A stretch of 64,000 nt of DNA, taken from Bacillus sp. AFS015802. GTDB lineage: Bacteria; Bacillota; Bacilli; Bacillales; Bacillaceae_B. Shown here in pieces: positions 1 to 8,721 of this stretch. Both the position numbers and the translations under genes were made by a program. The stretch lies in assembly GCF_002561455.1 (NCBI RefSeq), contig NZ_NTUP01000018.1:1-64000 (forward strand). The letters are read 5' to 3'. The first letter of the stretch is position 1. Each line of letters opens with the position of its first letter. The notes below the pieces were generated by a model, which saw only the letters and a program-made list of their open reading frames with translations, ran no database searches and had not been told where the DNA came from.

Positions 1-207
1 ATACGACTAGGTCAGTCTAGTGCCCTGGCTTTTTTTGTTTTTTGAAGGGATTATTCTCATGAAGTACCTTTTTTAAAAATAAATCTCTTCCCAGGGTGTC
101 CTATTTCACACTTACTCCCTATATAAACCATGAATAGACCAGAAGGGTGGAAGAGAAGATGAAATCCAGGATGTCAGATAGCGGATCAAATCGGGGAATT
201 AGAAATC

Positions 208-1140
208 GTGGGGAATATCGTGCCTCATTTATGGTACAAGAACATAACCTTTTCAAGCGGGAAAGCCCATTTTGTGGCGATTACGTTACTCTCGGATATC
301 GTCTATTGGTACAGACCGACAATAATCAGGGATACTAGCGGCATGATCGTCGGGGCCAGGACGAAATTCAAGGGGGATATGCTGCAGAAGAGCTATCAGG
401 CCTTTGCGGATACATAGGGTTTTACGAAGCGTCAAGTAAAGGATGCCATCGATTTTCTTGTGGATCATCATTTGCTGATCCGGGAGTTCCGAACGATATC
501 GTCTTCGAGCATTATTTTAAACAATGTGATGTATGTCCAGCCTGTCGCTGGAAATGTGAAACGGGTGATGGAGGAACGAGGAAACGTGTCAGACCTCGTT
601 TCCATTTGCCCACCTGTTACGCCGGAACGTACCACGTTATCTCCTTCCAAGGAAGGTCTGTCCCATCAGGAGGAGGGGGCTCCTGAGATGGAAGATAGGA
701 CATATTCAGAGAGTACTTCAAAGAATCCTTCAGAAAATCATCAAGAAGAACAACAAAGCGCGGGCGAGTGTCCAATGACCTTTTTCAAAGACAATGGATT
801 CGGCCGAATGGGGACGTATATTCAAGAGAAAATCAAAACCTGGTGTGACACTCTTTCCGAAAGCCTTGTCGTCGACGCGATGAAGCGGGAGAAGTTGAAA
901 GTTCGGGATGTAAAGGATGCGAGGATGGAAGAGAATCAGGGGATGATTGAGAAGCACTATAAGTGGAATAAGCGCAGTGGGGGAAGAAAGCCGGTGCGGA
1001 CGGAGAAGCTTCCGGATTGGTTTACCAGCGAATCAGATGACGTTCAGGAGAGTCTGAACGAGGAGTTTGAAGCGGAGAAAGCCAAGCTGATGGAAGAGTT
1101 GAAGGCGTTCCGACAGCGTGGAGCAGGTGTTGTGATGTGA
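208..1140 (+). pseudogene. Decayed phage-type replication protein (DnaD domain family)
   Basis: One reading frame runs from 208 to 1140 but is broken by a TAG at 415-417. The part before it (SDIVYWYRP, ARTKFKGDMLQKSY) and the part just after it (GFTKRQVKDAIDFL, LIREFRT, NNVMYVQP) read as the winged-helix N-terminal half of phage replisome organisers. The C-terminal part (NGFGRMGTYIQEKIKTWCD, LVVDAMK) is the start of a DnaD domain. The domain core that normally follows (family pattern like WKYVEAILKDW) is missing and the text jumps to RDVKDARMEEN, so there is also an internal deletion. The distal frame from 460 could still make a 226-residue product. This is probably a relic of a prophage or integrative element. 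The family call rests on recognised motifs, not a search. Confidence 0.6.
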
Positions 1141-1394
1141 AATGAATATAAATGAAAAATGATTGTTCAATGGTGTCTACCAAGTTAAACTGTGAGGGTT
1201 CTCACTCAACTATTTAATATGGAACAAGTGAACAATAAGATTAAAGAGAGGACCTTTCCTGGTTTACCTTTACTACCTCTTTAGCTCTGAAAGCTAGCAT
1301 GAAGAAGGATTTTCCAAATGTGTGAAGAAGTTAATGGAAGATATAACTTTTGATGTGGTGAGTTAGGTAATGGTCGAAACGATGCACGACATGA

Positions 1395-1795
1395 AATTGG
1401 AAAATCCAATACACTCGTAAACTAAGTAATGAACAATTTACTATATTGCTTGATACTTTTAATGGGCAAACAGTCACAATCGGGACCTCAAGAACAAATC
1501 CTCCCAAAGATAGCCTTGGGGAATGGTTAATGAATAATATTGCAAAAACGGCTATAGCGTCTTATGTTGTTCCGATTCTTGGATTGAAGGATCCTTCTCA
1601 CTCCAGTTACTAAAAAAGAAAAAAGGTAGAGTGGGAACCGTCCTCGCTCTGATGATTGAAAGGGAATATGTTGGGTCGAAGTTTTTAACAAGAAGAGAGA
1701 ATCGACTACTTAGAGTAAATGGAGGTAAGACAACATCTTTTATCATGTTTTTTAATGAAATAAATGATTGCAATGTAGGTGCCCAGGTAAGGTAA
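1395..1795 (+). pseudogene. Possible frameshifted hypothetical gene remnant
   Basis: Two adjacent frames look protein-like. One ends at a TAA at 1611-1613 and contains LSNEQFTILLDTFNGQTVTI and NNIAKTAIASYVVPILGLK. The other runs to a TAA at 1793-1795 and contains GTVLALMIEREYVGSKFL and LLRVNGGKTTSFIMFFNEI. A single indel near 1585-1595 would join them into one product of about 130 residues. No start codon with a ribosome binding site is visible and I recognise no family. The remainder of 1141-2279 is AT-rich with nothing I can call. It is consistent with the decayed DNA to its left. Confidence 0.25.
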
Positions 1796-2279
1796 AAGAA
1801 AGTAAATAATTGAAAAACATTTAACAGGTTTATGCTCGATTTCTACGAAGAGGAAACATGATAAAAGGTTGGAACAATTCGTTTATCTAAATAGGTTTAA
1901 AAATTTCCCTAATTCACCATGTTGAGGTACGTTGAAGTAATTGAGAAATAATCCCAAGGACACCACTATCAAAAGGATTGAAACTGAAGCTATTAAATTT
2001 CTATATTCTATCTTCATTAAGTAATTCCCACCTTTTAATTTTTATTTATTTTAATATTCTAATATTACCATTAAAATACATTATATTGAATATCTTCTTT
2101 TACCAAAAGATTTTTTTACAACTGCAAATAATTTCAAAAAAGGAGAGACACCCCAGAAGTTTCAGTAAGGGAAATCTTTCCTTTGTAGGGTTATAATTAG
2201 GATTGAAAAGAATTAAAAGTATTAAAAGCATTCATATTTACTCTAGTTGTATTTCTAAATCTTATATACTAATTATAAT

Positions 2280-2438
2280 TCATGACACGTTGGTATTTGA
2301 GTCGTCTTTCGCTGGGTCTACACTATGTGCTGGGGGCAGGTGTTCGTCGGATGCATTTGTAACATTATTTTCGGTTAACAATGGAGTAAGAAGAAAAAGT
2401 GTACTTAGAATAATTAACAATTTTTGCTTAAATCTCAA
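2280..2438 (-). CDS. Small secreted peptide, candidate signalling pheromone (52 aa)
   Basis: TTG start at 2438 preceded by a very strong AAAGGAGG site (spacing about 8). The 52 codons encode a basic N-terminus (MRFKQK), a hydrophobic core (LLIILSTLFLLTPLL) and a polar tail (NASDEHLPPAHSV, ending DSNTNVS). This is the architecture of exported pro-peptides such as PapR (48 aa), NprX and Phr. The gene is divergent from an HTH/TPR regulator whose size and layout match PlcR. A TATAAT -10 lies at 2467-2472 on this strand with no clear -35, suggesting dependence on an activator. I infer that it is the cognate signal. The mature fragment (from the tail) cannot be told from sequence. It could also be an unrelated small exported peptide. 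Confidence 0.6.
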   Translation of the reverse strand: MRFKQKLLIILSTLFLLTPLLTENNVTNASDEHLPPAHSVDPAKDDSNTNVS

Positions 2439-2466
2439 TTTAAATACCTCCTTTAACTGTGAGTAT

Positions 2467-2509
2467 ATTATACTAGAATTTTTCGGGTGTTTTTTTTCGC
2501 GATATATCG
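2467..2509 (-). promoter_or_regulatory. Peptide-gene promoter with palindromic operator candidate
   Basis: On the minus strand a TATAAT box (2467-2472) sits about 30 bp before the peptide start codon. The -35 position is an A-run, not TTGACA. Just upstream lies a perfect 10-bp palindrome, CGATATATCG (2500-2509), where an activator touching RNA polymerase would bind. It does not resemble the PlcR box (TATGNAN4TNCATA). That the neighbouring regulator binds it is inference. Confidence 0.4.
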
Positions 2510-2609
2510 AACCAGAGTAAAATACACTATAGAAATCAGATGTTTATTTTGGTTTTTGTCTATGAGTATAAAGATATTAATATTTAGCATCATTAAGGGA
2601 GGAGATTGT

Positions 2610-3491
2610 ATTAAAGATAATCTAGTAAATAGAATCGGTTCTAGTTTAAAGGATCTTCGCAAGCATCAAAAGATTTCTCAAAAGAAGTTAGCGGAAAACA
2701 TATGTGCTCAATCTTATATTAGTATGATTGAAAAAGGAGAAATTTCTCCCGCAGCTCATATCTTGTATTCCATTTCAGTAAAATTGGGTGTTGATATTAG
2801 TTACTTTTTTGATGCTTATGATAATAATATGTACGCAAATATGACTGAGTTTGTTTTCCAAGTAAGAAATGCTACAGAAAGAAATAATTTTGAAGAAGTA
2901 AAATCTTTATTAATCAGTCAAAGAGAAAATCCCTATTATAAAACTGATAAAATGAACAACTTTTTCAAGTATCACTTTGCACTATGTAATTATTACCTCA
3001 ATAATGATAAAGAAGAAGCAATAAAAGGGTTACAAGAAACACTCACTAAAAGTTCTCAAAATTCTGAAGCGTTTCTTCAGGAGGACTTTAACGCATTACT
3101 TTCCATCGCGGTAATTTATACTCAAGAAAAAGAATGGAGAGAGGCAAGTTTTTATTATAGTCAGGTGGAAAATTTATTTAAAAAAAGGCCTAGGTTAACT
3201 GAACCTAGGCAAGGAATAAGATTTTACTATAATTATTGTAGATACCTATATAGTGTTGAAAAATATTCGGAGGTAAGCACAAATGCGAATAAAGGAATAC
3301 GCCTTTGTGTAGAGTTGAAAACATATTATCTTCATGGAGAATTATATTATTATAAAGGATTATCATGTTTTAAGAAAAAACATGAACAAGATGGAATAGA
3401 GGCTTTAAACAATGCAAAATTAATTTTTACATTGTCTAATCAACAAAACCATATAAAATTAGTTGAACAAATTTTATTTAAGCACATATAA
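2610..3491 (+). CDS. PlcR-like HTH/TPR peptide-responsive transcriptional regulator
   Basis: The product has an N-terminal XRE helix-turn-helix (LKDLRKHQKISQKKLAENI, SYISMIEKGEISP, then ISVKLGVDISYFF) followed by about 220 residues of TPR-like helices (YYLNNDKEEAIKGLQETL, EWREASFYYSQVENLF, YYYKGLSCF). This is the layout of the RNPP family (PlcR, NprR, PrgX), in which the TPR part binds a re-imported peptide. Start choice: GGGAGG at 2598-2603 lies 6 nt before an in-frame ATT at 2610, giving 293 residues, close to PlcR (285). The upstream in-frame ATG (2562) and GTG (2487) have no ribosome binding site and would add an out-of-family N-terminus. It is divergent from the 52-aa exported peptide. 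A paralogue lies at 36705-37643 and a third, fragmentary one at about 59885-59990. Confidence 0.75.
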   Translation: MKDNLVNRIGSSLKDLRKHQKISQKKLAENICAQSYISMIEKGEISPAAHILYSISVKLGVDISYFFDAYDNNMYANMTEFVFQVRNATERNNFEEVKSLLISQRENPYYKTDKMNNFFKYHFALCNYYLNNDKEEAIKGLQETLTKSSQNSEAFLQEDFNALLSIAVIYTQEKEWREASFYYSQVENLFKKRPRLTEPRQGIRFYYNYCRYLYSVEKYSEVSTNANKGIRLCVELKTYYLHGELYYYKGLSCFKKKHEQDGIEALNNAKLIFTLSNQQNHIKLVEQILFKHI

Positions 3492-3506
3492 GGATATATA
3501 ATGTAG

Positions 3507-3887
3507 TTATTTCTTTTTTATAATATAAGAACCAATGGACAAAATAATTAACATAACAAAAAAAAGATTATAAATGTAAGAATATTCTATTAATCGGTTA
3601 AAATAATCTAGAATTAATGTACCTAAGAATATGATAAATATCGTAGATAATAGTAAAATGTTTACAAAGTTTTTATATGTATGCCTCGTTTTTACATTAT
3701 CTTCAAATATTTGATTTTTATTTTCTTTCTTATTATTAATTATGGTTATTATTATATTAAGGAAAACGATAGGGATTAGACCCATTAAGACAAAGATCCA
3801 TTCATTTTGTTGGGTTGTTTCATTTAATAACAAGACAGCAAAAACACCTACGGTTGCACCAAGAGTAGAGTATATAGTTCCTTTCAC
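3507..3887 (-). CDS. Small four-helix membrane protein, unknown function
   Basis: 126 residues, almost entirely membrane segments: IYSTLGATVGVFAVLLL, IFVLMGLIPIVFLNIIITII, a short basic loop (NNKKENKN), FVNILLLSTIFIIFLGTLIL, and FFVMLIILSIGSYIIKKK. GTG at 3887 is preferred because GAGGAGG precedes it at good spacing (3894-3900). An ATG 24 codons upstream has no ribosome binding site and adds a non-membrane tail. It is convergent with the peptide receptor and lies downstream of the secreted protein gene 4208-4873 on the same strand. That placement would fit an immunity or transport role, but nothing in the sequence proves it. I do not recognise the family. Confidence 0.6.
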   Translation of the reverse strand: MKGTIYSTLGATVGVFAVLLLNETTQQNEWIFVLMGLIPIVFLNIIITIINNKKENKNQIFEDNVKTRHTYKNFVNILLLSTIFIIFLGTLILDYFNRLIEYSYIYNLFFVMLIILSIGSYIIKKK

Positions 3888-4168
3888 GATTTTTCCTCCT
3901 CTAAAAAATTTACTGACTGTCATACTTGAAGGGCTGAAGTTAAGTTCGTTTTTCTTCATTCAGAATAAAATAACGCAACTTCGAATATTAGTCCATTATC
4001 TGTAGTATAGCTTTATTTACTTTTCTTACAATATATTATTTAGATATACATGTAAATAAAGCAAAAAAAAATAAGTCCTATTATTTTGGACTATTCGGTG
4101 ACATTCTCCAAGTCTTGTTATTATTCCTAGTAGGGTTTATATTAAAGCTCTTTCTGCTTGAAACACTT

Positions 4169-4200
4169 AACCAAAGGCAAGAATTTTCCTGCCTTTGGTT
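4169..4200. terminator. Bidirectional intrinsic terminator
   Basis: Perfect 11-bp stem (AACCAAAGGCA / TGCCTTTGGTT) with a 10-nt loop, 8 bp beyond the stop codon of the 4208-4873 gene. The plus side is followed by a T-rich stretch. It probably ends the secreted-protein transcript. Confidence 0.7.
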
Positions 4201-4207
4201 ATTGTTT

Positions 4208-4873
4208 TTAATAGAAAGAAACCAAGTTTCCGGTTGAAGTAAGGTACATTACTTCACCGACAGTTGTATCAATAATTTCAGAATTGTTTCTATAACTAGT
4301 TTGATGTTCATTAGTAACAGGTCTATAAACATATTTACCATAATAACTACTATAATATTCAAATAAATGTGTACGGGTATATCTAGTAGGCATATTAGTA
4401 GCTAAAACCATACCAGCAACCGCCGTTGAAAAAGAGGTAACTACTGCCTTAGGAATAGTTTTGATATCTTTGTAATTTACAGCGACAGCTGACCCCACTA
4501 CAGTACCAATTGAGGCAGCAATGGTAGTTTTAATAACAGACGAAGAGCTATTACTAAATGAATTATCCTTATAGCCTAAACTATCCCACCCGTTACCAGG
4601 ATTTGGAACGAAGGTTGGGAATACAACATCCTCAGAATCTTTCTTTTTCACTTTTCCTTCAGAGTAAAGGTCTAGAAACTCTTGGATAGCCTCATCTGAT
4701 TCTTTTCCAGAAAAATACACATCAATATTTTTCCCGTTTAATTTCTTTTTACTCTTTTGATAATTTACTTCTTGAAGTTGTCCATCGTCATTAGATGCTG
4801 CTGATATACCTGGAGCGATAATTCCAAAAGATAAAACACCTACAGTGATAACACTCATTATTTTCTTAAACAA
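4208..4873 (-). CDS. Secreted protein of unknown function with hydrophobic central helices
   Basis: 221 residues from a TTG start with GGGGAGG 8 nt upstream. A clear Sec signal peptide comes first (MFKKIMSVITVGVLSFGIIAPGISA). A charged region follows (KKKLNGKNIDVYFSGKESDE), with FLDLYSEGKVKKKDSE matching short propeptide-like segments of other Bacillus exported proteins. Then comes a Gly/Ala/Val-rich stretch (IKTTIAASIGTVVGSAVAV, VVTSFSTAVAGMVLA) able to form two membrane helices, and a Tyr-rich tail (YYSSYYGKYVYRP). The build resembles secreted bacteriocin-like or pore-forming proteins, but I recognise no family. A 10-bp palindrome (GCTTGCAAGC, 4900-4909) lies 27 bp before the start. The gene is in the AT-rich island with the peptide/receptor pair, so peptide control is possible but untested. 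Confidence 0.6.
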   Translation of the reverse strand: MFKKIMSVITVGVLSFGIIAPGISAASNDDGQLQEVNYQKSKKKLNGKNIDVYFSGKESDEAIQEFLDLYSEGKVKKKDSEDVVFPTFVPNPGNGWDSLGYKDNSFSNSSSSVIKTTIAASIGTVVGSAVAVNYKDIKTIPKAVVTSFSTAVAGMVLATNMPTRYTRTHLFEYYSSYYGKYVYRPVTNEHQTSYRNNSEIIDTTVGEVMYLTSTGNLVSFY

Positions 4874-5136
4874 ATACTTTTCCTCCCCAAATTTAATTAG
4901 CTTGCAAGCAAATATAGAATATCAAATTTTTCTAAAAAAATACAAATATGTAATTATGTTAAAATATAACTAATATTAGTAAAAAAACTATTGAAATAGA
5001 CGTAAGTCATCTAAGATCATCAATTGATATCAAGATATTGATATTTCAAAAATAATAGATATGAAGAGTTTATTAGTAACATGAAAAAGTTCTTCAATAT
5101 CGTAAAACCATTTATGACAACTTAGGCTCAGCATAG
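4874..5136. other. AT-rich intergenic region
   Basis: It holds the ribosome binding site and presumed promoter of the secreted-protein gene and the perfect palindrome GCTTGCAAGC at 4900-4909, a possible operator. No gene is visible. The AT-rich island ends near 5100. Confidence 0.5.
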
Positions 5137-5213
5137 GGAGCAAGGGGACGGTTCCCTTGCTTATTTACCTATTTCAAGGTAGAAGCAGAAGAAACGTTCC
5201 CCTGCTTCTACCT
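5137..5213. repeat. Long imperfect hairpin repeat (GGGGACGGTTC family)
   Basis: Two imperfect inverted arms, GGAGCAAGGGGACGGTTC at about 5138 and its near complement GAAACGTTCCCCTGCTTC at about 5191, are separated by about 35 bp. The right arm overlaps the TAG stop of the DUF2157 gene (5208-5210). Related sequence occurs at 42983, 47068 and 54866. It probably also serves as that gene's 3' stem-loop. Confidence 0.55.
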
Positions 5214-7316
5214 CAATCTCACCAATATCCCATTTCCCCCATCACTCACCTTCACTACAGCAGCCTTTACCTTCCCTTCCACAGCCATCCCCGTTCCTTC
5301 CGGGATGAAGAAGTGTTCAATTCCATAGGTGATCTGAACATGATTGTCCCAGAAGCTGGATACCTTTCCGTTCAGGAGGACATCCCCGGTTTTCTTTTCA
5401 TATGACATATTCCATTTCCCGTTAAATCGGTAAACACCTGCATATTCATGGGTACCCTGTTCATTTTCACGTAACACGATAGTGATGGGACCGTTGTCAT
5501 CAATGGAAGTGTCTTCGAGCTGGGAAATCACGTAGTTCAACTCCACATAGTCACCTTGAAGGAGAGATCTCGGATCGACAGGTTGGAGCTCCAGAATGAC
5601 CGTTTCCCCATTTTGTAACAGGGTTTCGTTTGAGTAAACCTGATACCCGATCCATCCACCTTGAAGGAGTATGATAAGGAGGATCCCCAGCTTTTTCCCT
5701 TCAAGAAGGGAGTGTGCCGACTGTTCAGAACCGGTCTTCCTGTCCAGGTGAACAGCCACCGCCAGGAATATAACGCCTAATATGGCCAAGAGCAGGGATT
5801 TATGGACGAGCTTCCAGGCCAGGTCGTAATACAGCTGGACGATGAGCATGAACCAGAAGATCAGGGACGAGACCCAATAGAAGGTGCGGTCCTGTCTTTT
5901 GAAGTAGTAGACGCATCCCGTTGTGATCAGGAAAAACAGAGTGTTATAGATTACGTGAAGCGTAAACGAAAGATCGATGGTCGTTAAGGAAAAGAAGGCA
6001 AGGAGTCCAATGAGAAATGCTCCATATTGGATAACATGCTTTCGATAAGCAGCAAGGCAAACGACCGTGTTCAAAAGCGCCACTACCAATAAAAGGGCAT
6101 GTATGCTAAGTTCCAACGTCTCTCCAAGAAAGATCCCCACATTCAACTGAAACAGAAAATAGAATACGATTTTCGCAGACGCACGCTTCTCCAAATAAAA
6201 CACAAAGGCCAGAACGAAAAACATCACAAACGAAAAGTCATCAACGGTACTGGCAATCATCCCGATGACGATCCCGGTCATCATGAGGGAATATTTTACA
6301 GGGGATGGCCAGCTCGTTAACGTACTAGGAATAACAAGAAAAACTGTGGCGAAAACGAATAATCCGACCATGGAGATATCCACCATCAGAAGGGAAAGCA
6401 GGCCGAAAACCGACGCCACGATGAAAACAGAGGCGATGGTCGTGACGCTTGCGACGAAGAGGGTTTTTGTCCAGTGACGGGAAGAGGCGTGCTTCCGCAA
6501 ATAGTTTACGAGGAAAACACTTCCCGCTAATAACACAACCGCAGCCAACAAGAGTCCGAAAAAGAAAAGGCTGGATACATACCGGGCCATCAGTTCGAAC
6601 ATTTTGATGATGATAAAGCCTGTGCTGAACATGGAAAGAAGGATGAAGATGGATGTGTCTTTATGAAAGTATCTGTAGATGCCGATGGCCAGAATCACAA
6701 CATAAAATAGGGTGAAGAAAGGGGCATACTCGTTATTGAATGCTGTGACCATGAAAAGGAAATTGGCTGAAATCAGGGTCAGGTACAGGAGCGTCTTGGA
6801 TGAGATGTACCCTTTTTTTATGAGTAGGAAGAAGAAAGTGTTCACGATTGCTACTGCGAACGCGATCCACGTATGGGAGAGTGTCCAATGCCCAAATGGA
6901 GTCGAAGGGAACAAATAAAAATAAATCGTTAGATGGAGGAGGATATGGGTTAACGCGTAAAACCCGCTGTACCTTGTGTACAAACTAAATAGGAATGGCG
7001 GAATGGACCAGACAAGAAATAACAGATAACTGTCCGCATGGGAATTGTACAGCTGTCCGAGTAACGCAACGGACAAGCCGAAGGAAATCCCCCCGCTGAC
7101 CAGCAGCCAGTTTGTTAAGAAGTGAGTCCCCCTCACCAACCGTTCCACCAGAAAAGCGGCCCCGTAGAACAACACAATCAACAATCCCGCCAATGCCACC
7201 TTCTCAAGCCGGGAAAACACCTGCCAATTAGAAGCGAAAAAATAAAGGGCACTTGCCAGCAGAAACACGACCCCGAATAAGTACGACAGTGAGACGACTT
7301 TCTTCATACGGTTCAC
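5208..7316 (-). CDS. DUF2157 / DUF4401 / GDYXXLXY polytopic membrane protein
   Basis: 702 residues. The N-terminal third matches DUF2157-type proteins: membrane helices from residue 8 (VSLSYLFGVVFLLASALYFF) and the GQLYN-SHADSYLLF signature. The middle is a long series of helices of DUF4401 type. The C-terminal soluble part carries the name-giving motif GDYVELNY (about residues 586-593) of the GDYXXLXY family, followed by a beta-rich tail. Such fusions are found in many bacteria with no established function; a role in the cell envelope is only a guess. The gene is monocistronic and lies alone between a repeat hairpin and the galactoside locus. Confidence 0.8.
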   Translation of the reverse strand: MNRMKKVVSLSYLFGVVFLLASALYFFASNWQVFSRLEKVALAGLLIVLFYGAAFLVERLVRGTHFLTNWLLVSGGISFGLSVALLGQLYNSHADSYLLFLVWSIPPFLFSLYTRYSGFYALTHILLHLTIYFYLFPSTPFGHWTLSHTWIAFAVAIVNTFFFLLIKKGYISSKTLLYLTLISANFLFMVTAFNNEYAPFFTLFYVVILAIGIYRYFHKDTSIFILLSMFSTGFIIIKMFELMARYVSSLFFFGLLLAAVVLLAGSVFLVNYLRKHASSRHWTKTLFVASVTTIASVFIVASVFGLLSLLMVDISMVGLFVFATVFLVIPSTLTSWPSPVKYSLMMTGIVIGMIASTVDDFSFVMFFVLAFVFYLEKRASAKIVFYFLFQLNVGIFLGETLELSIHALLLVVALLNTVVCLAAYRKHVIQYGAFLIGLLAFFSLTTIDLSFTLHVIYNTLFFLITTGCVYYFKRQDRTFYWVSSLIFWFMLIVQLYYDLAWKLVHKSLLLAILGVIFLAVAVHLDRKTGSEQSAHSLLEGKKLGILLIILLQGGWIGYQVYSNETLLQNGETVILELQPVDPRSLLQGDYVELNYVISQLEDTSIDDNGPITIVLRENEQGTHEYAGVYRFNGKWNMSYEKKTGDVLLNGKVSSFWDNHVQITYGIEHFFIPEGTGMAVEGKVKAAVVKVSDGGNGILVRLR

Positions 7317-7485
7317 CCCTTTTTCGTTGATATTTTACTATATGAAGGAGGAGAGCGATATAGGCATTCGAACATTAAGATGATTTTGTGCGTACAATCG
7401 AACATCTTCGCACACGTTTCTGTGATGGAGAAACGTGGCGTTTGTATTCTAAGAGGAAAAAGTCACAAATTTTTGTGAAAATTCG

Positions 7486-7590
7486 TTGACTTTGATGGTT
7501 ATCAGGTTTATATTTGTGTTAAGTAAAATTTAGCTAAAATTTTTACTAACTATTTTTATATTTTTTTAGTTAGGTTTGTAAGCGTATTCA
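7486..7590 (+). promoter_or_regulatory. Promoter of the galactoside import operon with repressor and cre sites
   Basis: TTGACT (7486-7491), a 17-bp spacer and TATATT (7509-7514) form a good SigA promoter. Just downstream is the inverted repeat AGTAAAA (7522-7528) / TTTTACT (7541-7547), nearly the same as the one before the GH2 gene at 12.9 kb. It is the best candidate for the site of the LacI-type regulator encoded at 11911. A cre-like sequence, TGTAAGCGTATTCA (7577-7590), has one mismatch to the CcpA consensus and lies in the leader, as expected for glucose repression. The rest of 7317-7624 shows nothing else. Confidence 0.65.
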
Positions 7591-7624
7591 AATAGGGTGC
7601 AGTTGTCTCTCGGGAGGTGAAAGC

Positions 7625-8662
7625 TTGAAGGGAAAACGCCGATTGATCCTTTTGGTTAGTGCCATAGTGGTGGTGGCCGCAGCGTGGGTGTTTTATTCCT
7701 CAGGGGATCATAAGAATGAAACCATTACCTACAAGAATCCAGTTGGCGGCATGACGAATATAGGGGATCCGTTCATCCTGAAATCGAAGGATATGTATTA
7801 TATGTACGCAACGTCGGAAGCCTCCTACGGTTTCAAGGTGTGGCAGTCTAGTAATCTCGTTGACTGGGAAGAAAAAGGCATTGCCTATGATCATTATGAT
7901 CAGGAGAACAGGTGGGCAACCGGGGATTTCTGGGCACCTGAGGTCATTGCTCATAATGGTAAGTACTATATGACCTATAGTGCGAGGAATAACGCCGGTT
8001 CACTTCAGATTTCCATCGCCGTCAGTGACGATCCTTTAGGTCCTTTCAAGGATCAGAGTACTGAAATCATTAAACAAAGCGGTTCTTATATTGACGGGCA
8101 TATCTTTATGGAAGACGATGGAACACCTTATCTGTATTATGTCAAAGATTGTTCTGAGAATATGGTTGATGGGAACCATGTCAGTCAGATTTTTGTTCAG
8201 CCAATGGATCAAACGCTAACCAAAGTGGTGGGCAGTCCAACCTTATTGCTTGAACCCGACCAGGACTGGGAAGGCCATCAAGGGGACTATCAGTGGAACG
8301 AAGGGCCTTTTGTCTTGAAGAATGATGGGAAGTATTATCTGATGTATTCTGCCAATTACTATGCAAGCGAAGATTATGGTGTGGGATATGCTGTTTCAGA
8401 TAAACCGACCGGACCATTTAAAAAGGCAAGTGAAAATCCTATTCTTTCAAAAGATCTGGATAAGGGTGTCTCGGGTCCGGGACATAACAGTGTCACAACT
8501 GGGCTTGATGGACAAACGCTTTATGCTGTTTACCATATTCATACTCACCCGGAAGTGCCGAGTGGGGACAGGCAAATGAGCATCGATAAGATGGAGTTCA
8601 TCGAAGGAAAGCTGAAGATCCATGGTCCTTCCATGGGGGAGCAGGAGATACAAGTGGAATAA
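7625..8662 (+). CDS. Glycoside hydrolase family 43 (arabinanase / xylosidase / galactanase-like)
   Basis: 345 residues from TTG with GGGAGGTGA upstream. An N-terminal signal or anchor helix (LILLVSAIVVVAAAWVFY) is followed by the five-bladed propeller catalytic domain of GH43. The expected triad is visible: Asp48 as base (NIGDPF), Asp157 as pKa modulator (YIDGHIF) and Glu226 as acid (WNEGPF). The WAPEV motif (residues 103-107) is also typical. It probably acts outside the membrane on arabino- or galacto-side chains to make sugars for the ABC importer that follows. The subfamily, and so the bond cleaved, cannot be fixed by eye. It is the first gene of the operon behind the 7486 promoter. No GH53 endo-galactanase is present here. 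Confidence 0.8.
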   Translation: MKGKRRLILLVSAIVVVAAAWVFYSSGDHKNETITYKNPVGGMTNIGDPFILKSKDMYYMYATSEASYGFKVWQSSNLVDWEEKGIAYDHYDQENRWATGDFWAPEVIAHNGKYYMTYSARNNAGSLQISIAVSDDPLGPFKDQSTEIIKQSGSYIDGHIFMEDDGTPYLYYVKDCSENMVDGNHVSQIFVQPMDQTLTKVVGSPTLLLEPDQDWEGHQGDYQWNEGPFVLKNDGKYYLMYSANYYASEDYGVGYAVSDKPTGPFKKASENPILSKDLDKGVSGPGHNSVTTGLDGQTLYAVYHIHTHPEVPSGDRQMSIDKMEFIEGKLKIHGPSMGEQEIQVE

Positions 8663-8721
8663 AGGTGATTTCAGGATAAGAAGCCTGTACAGGCTATTCA
8701 ATACTTAGGGGGCTAAAACAA

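Noticed and set aside
2203..2520. Plus-strand 105-codon frame over the peptide gene
   Set aside because: No start signals; its sequence is the complement of the small peptide gene, which has a strong ribosome binding site and a signal-peptide product.
2440..2610. PlcR box (TATGNAN4TNCATA) in the peptide/receptor promoter
   Set aside because: Looked for and not found; only the unrelated palindrome CGATATATCG is present.
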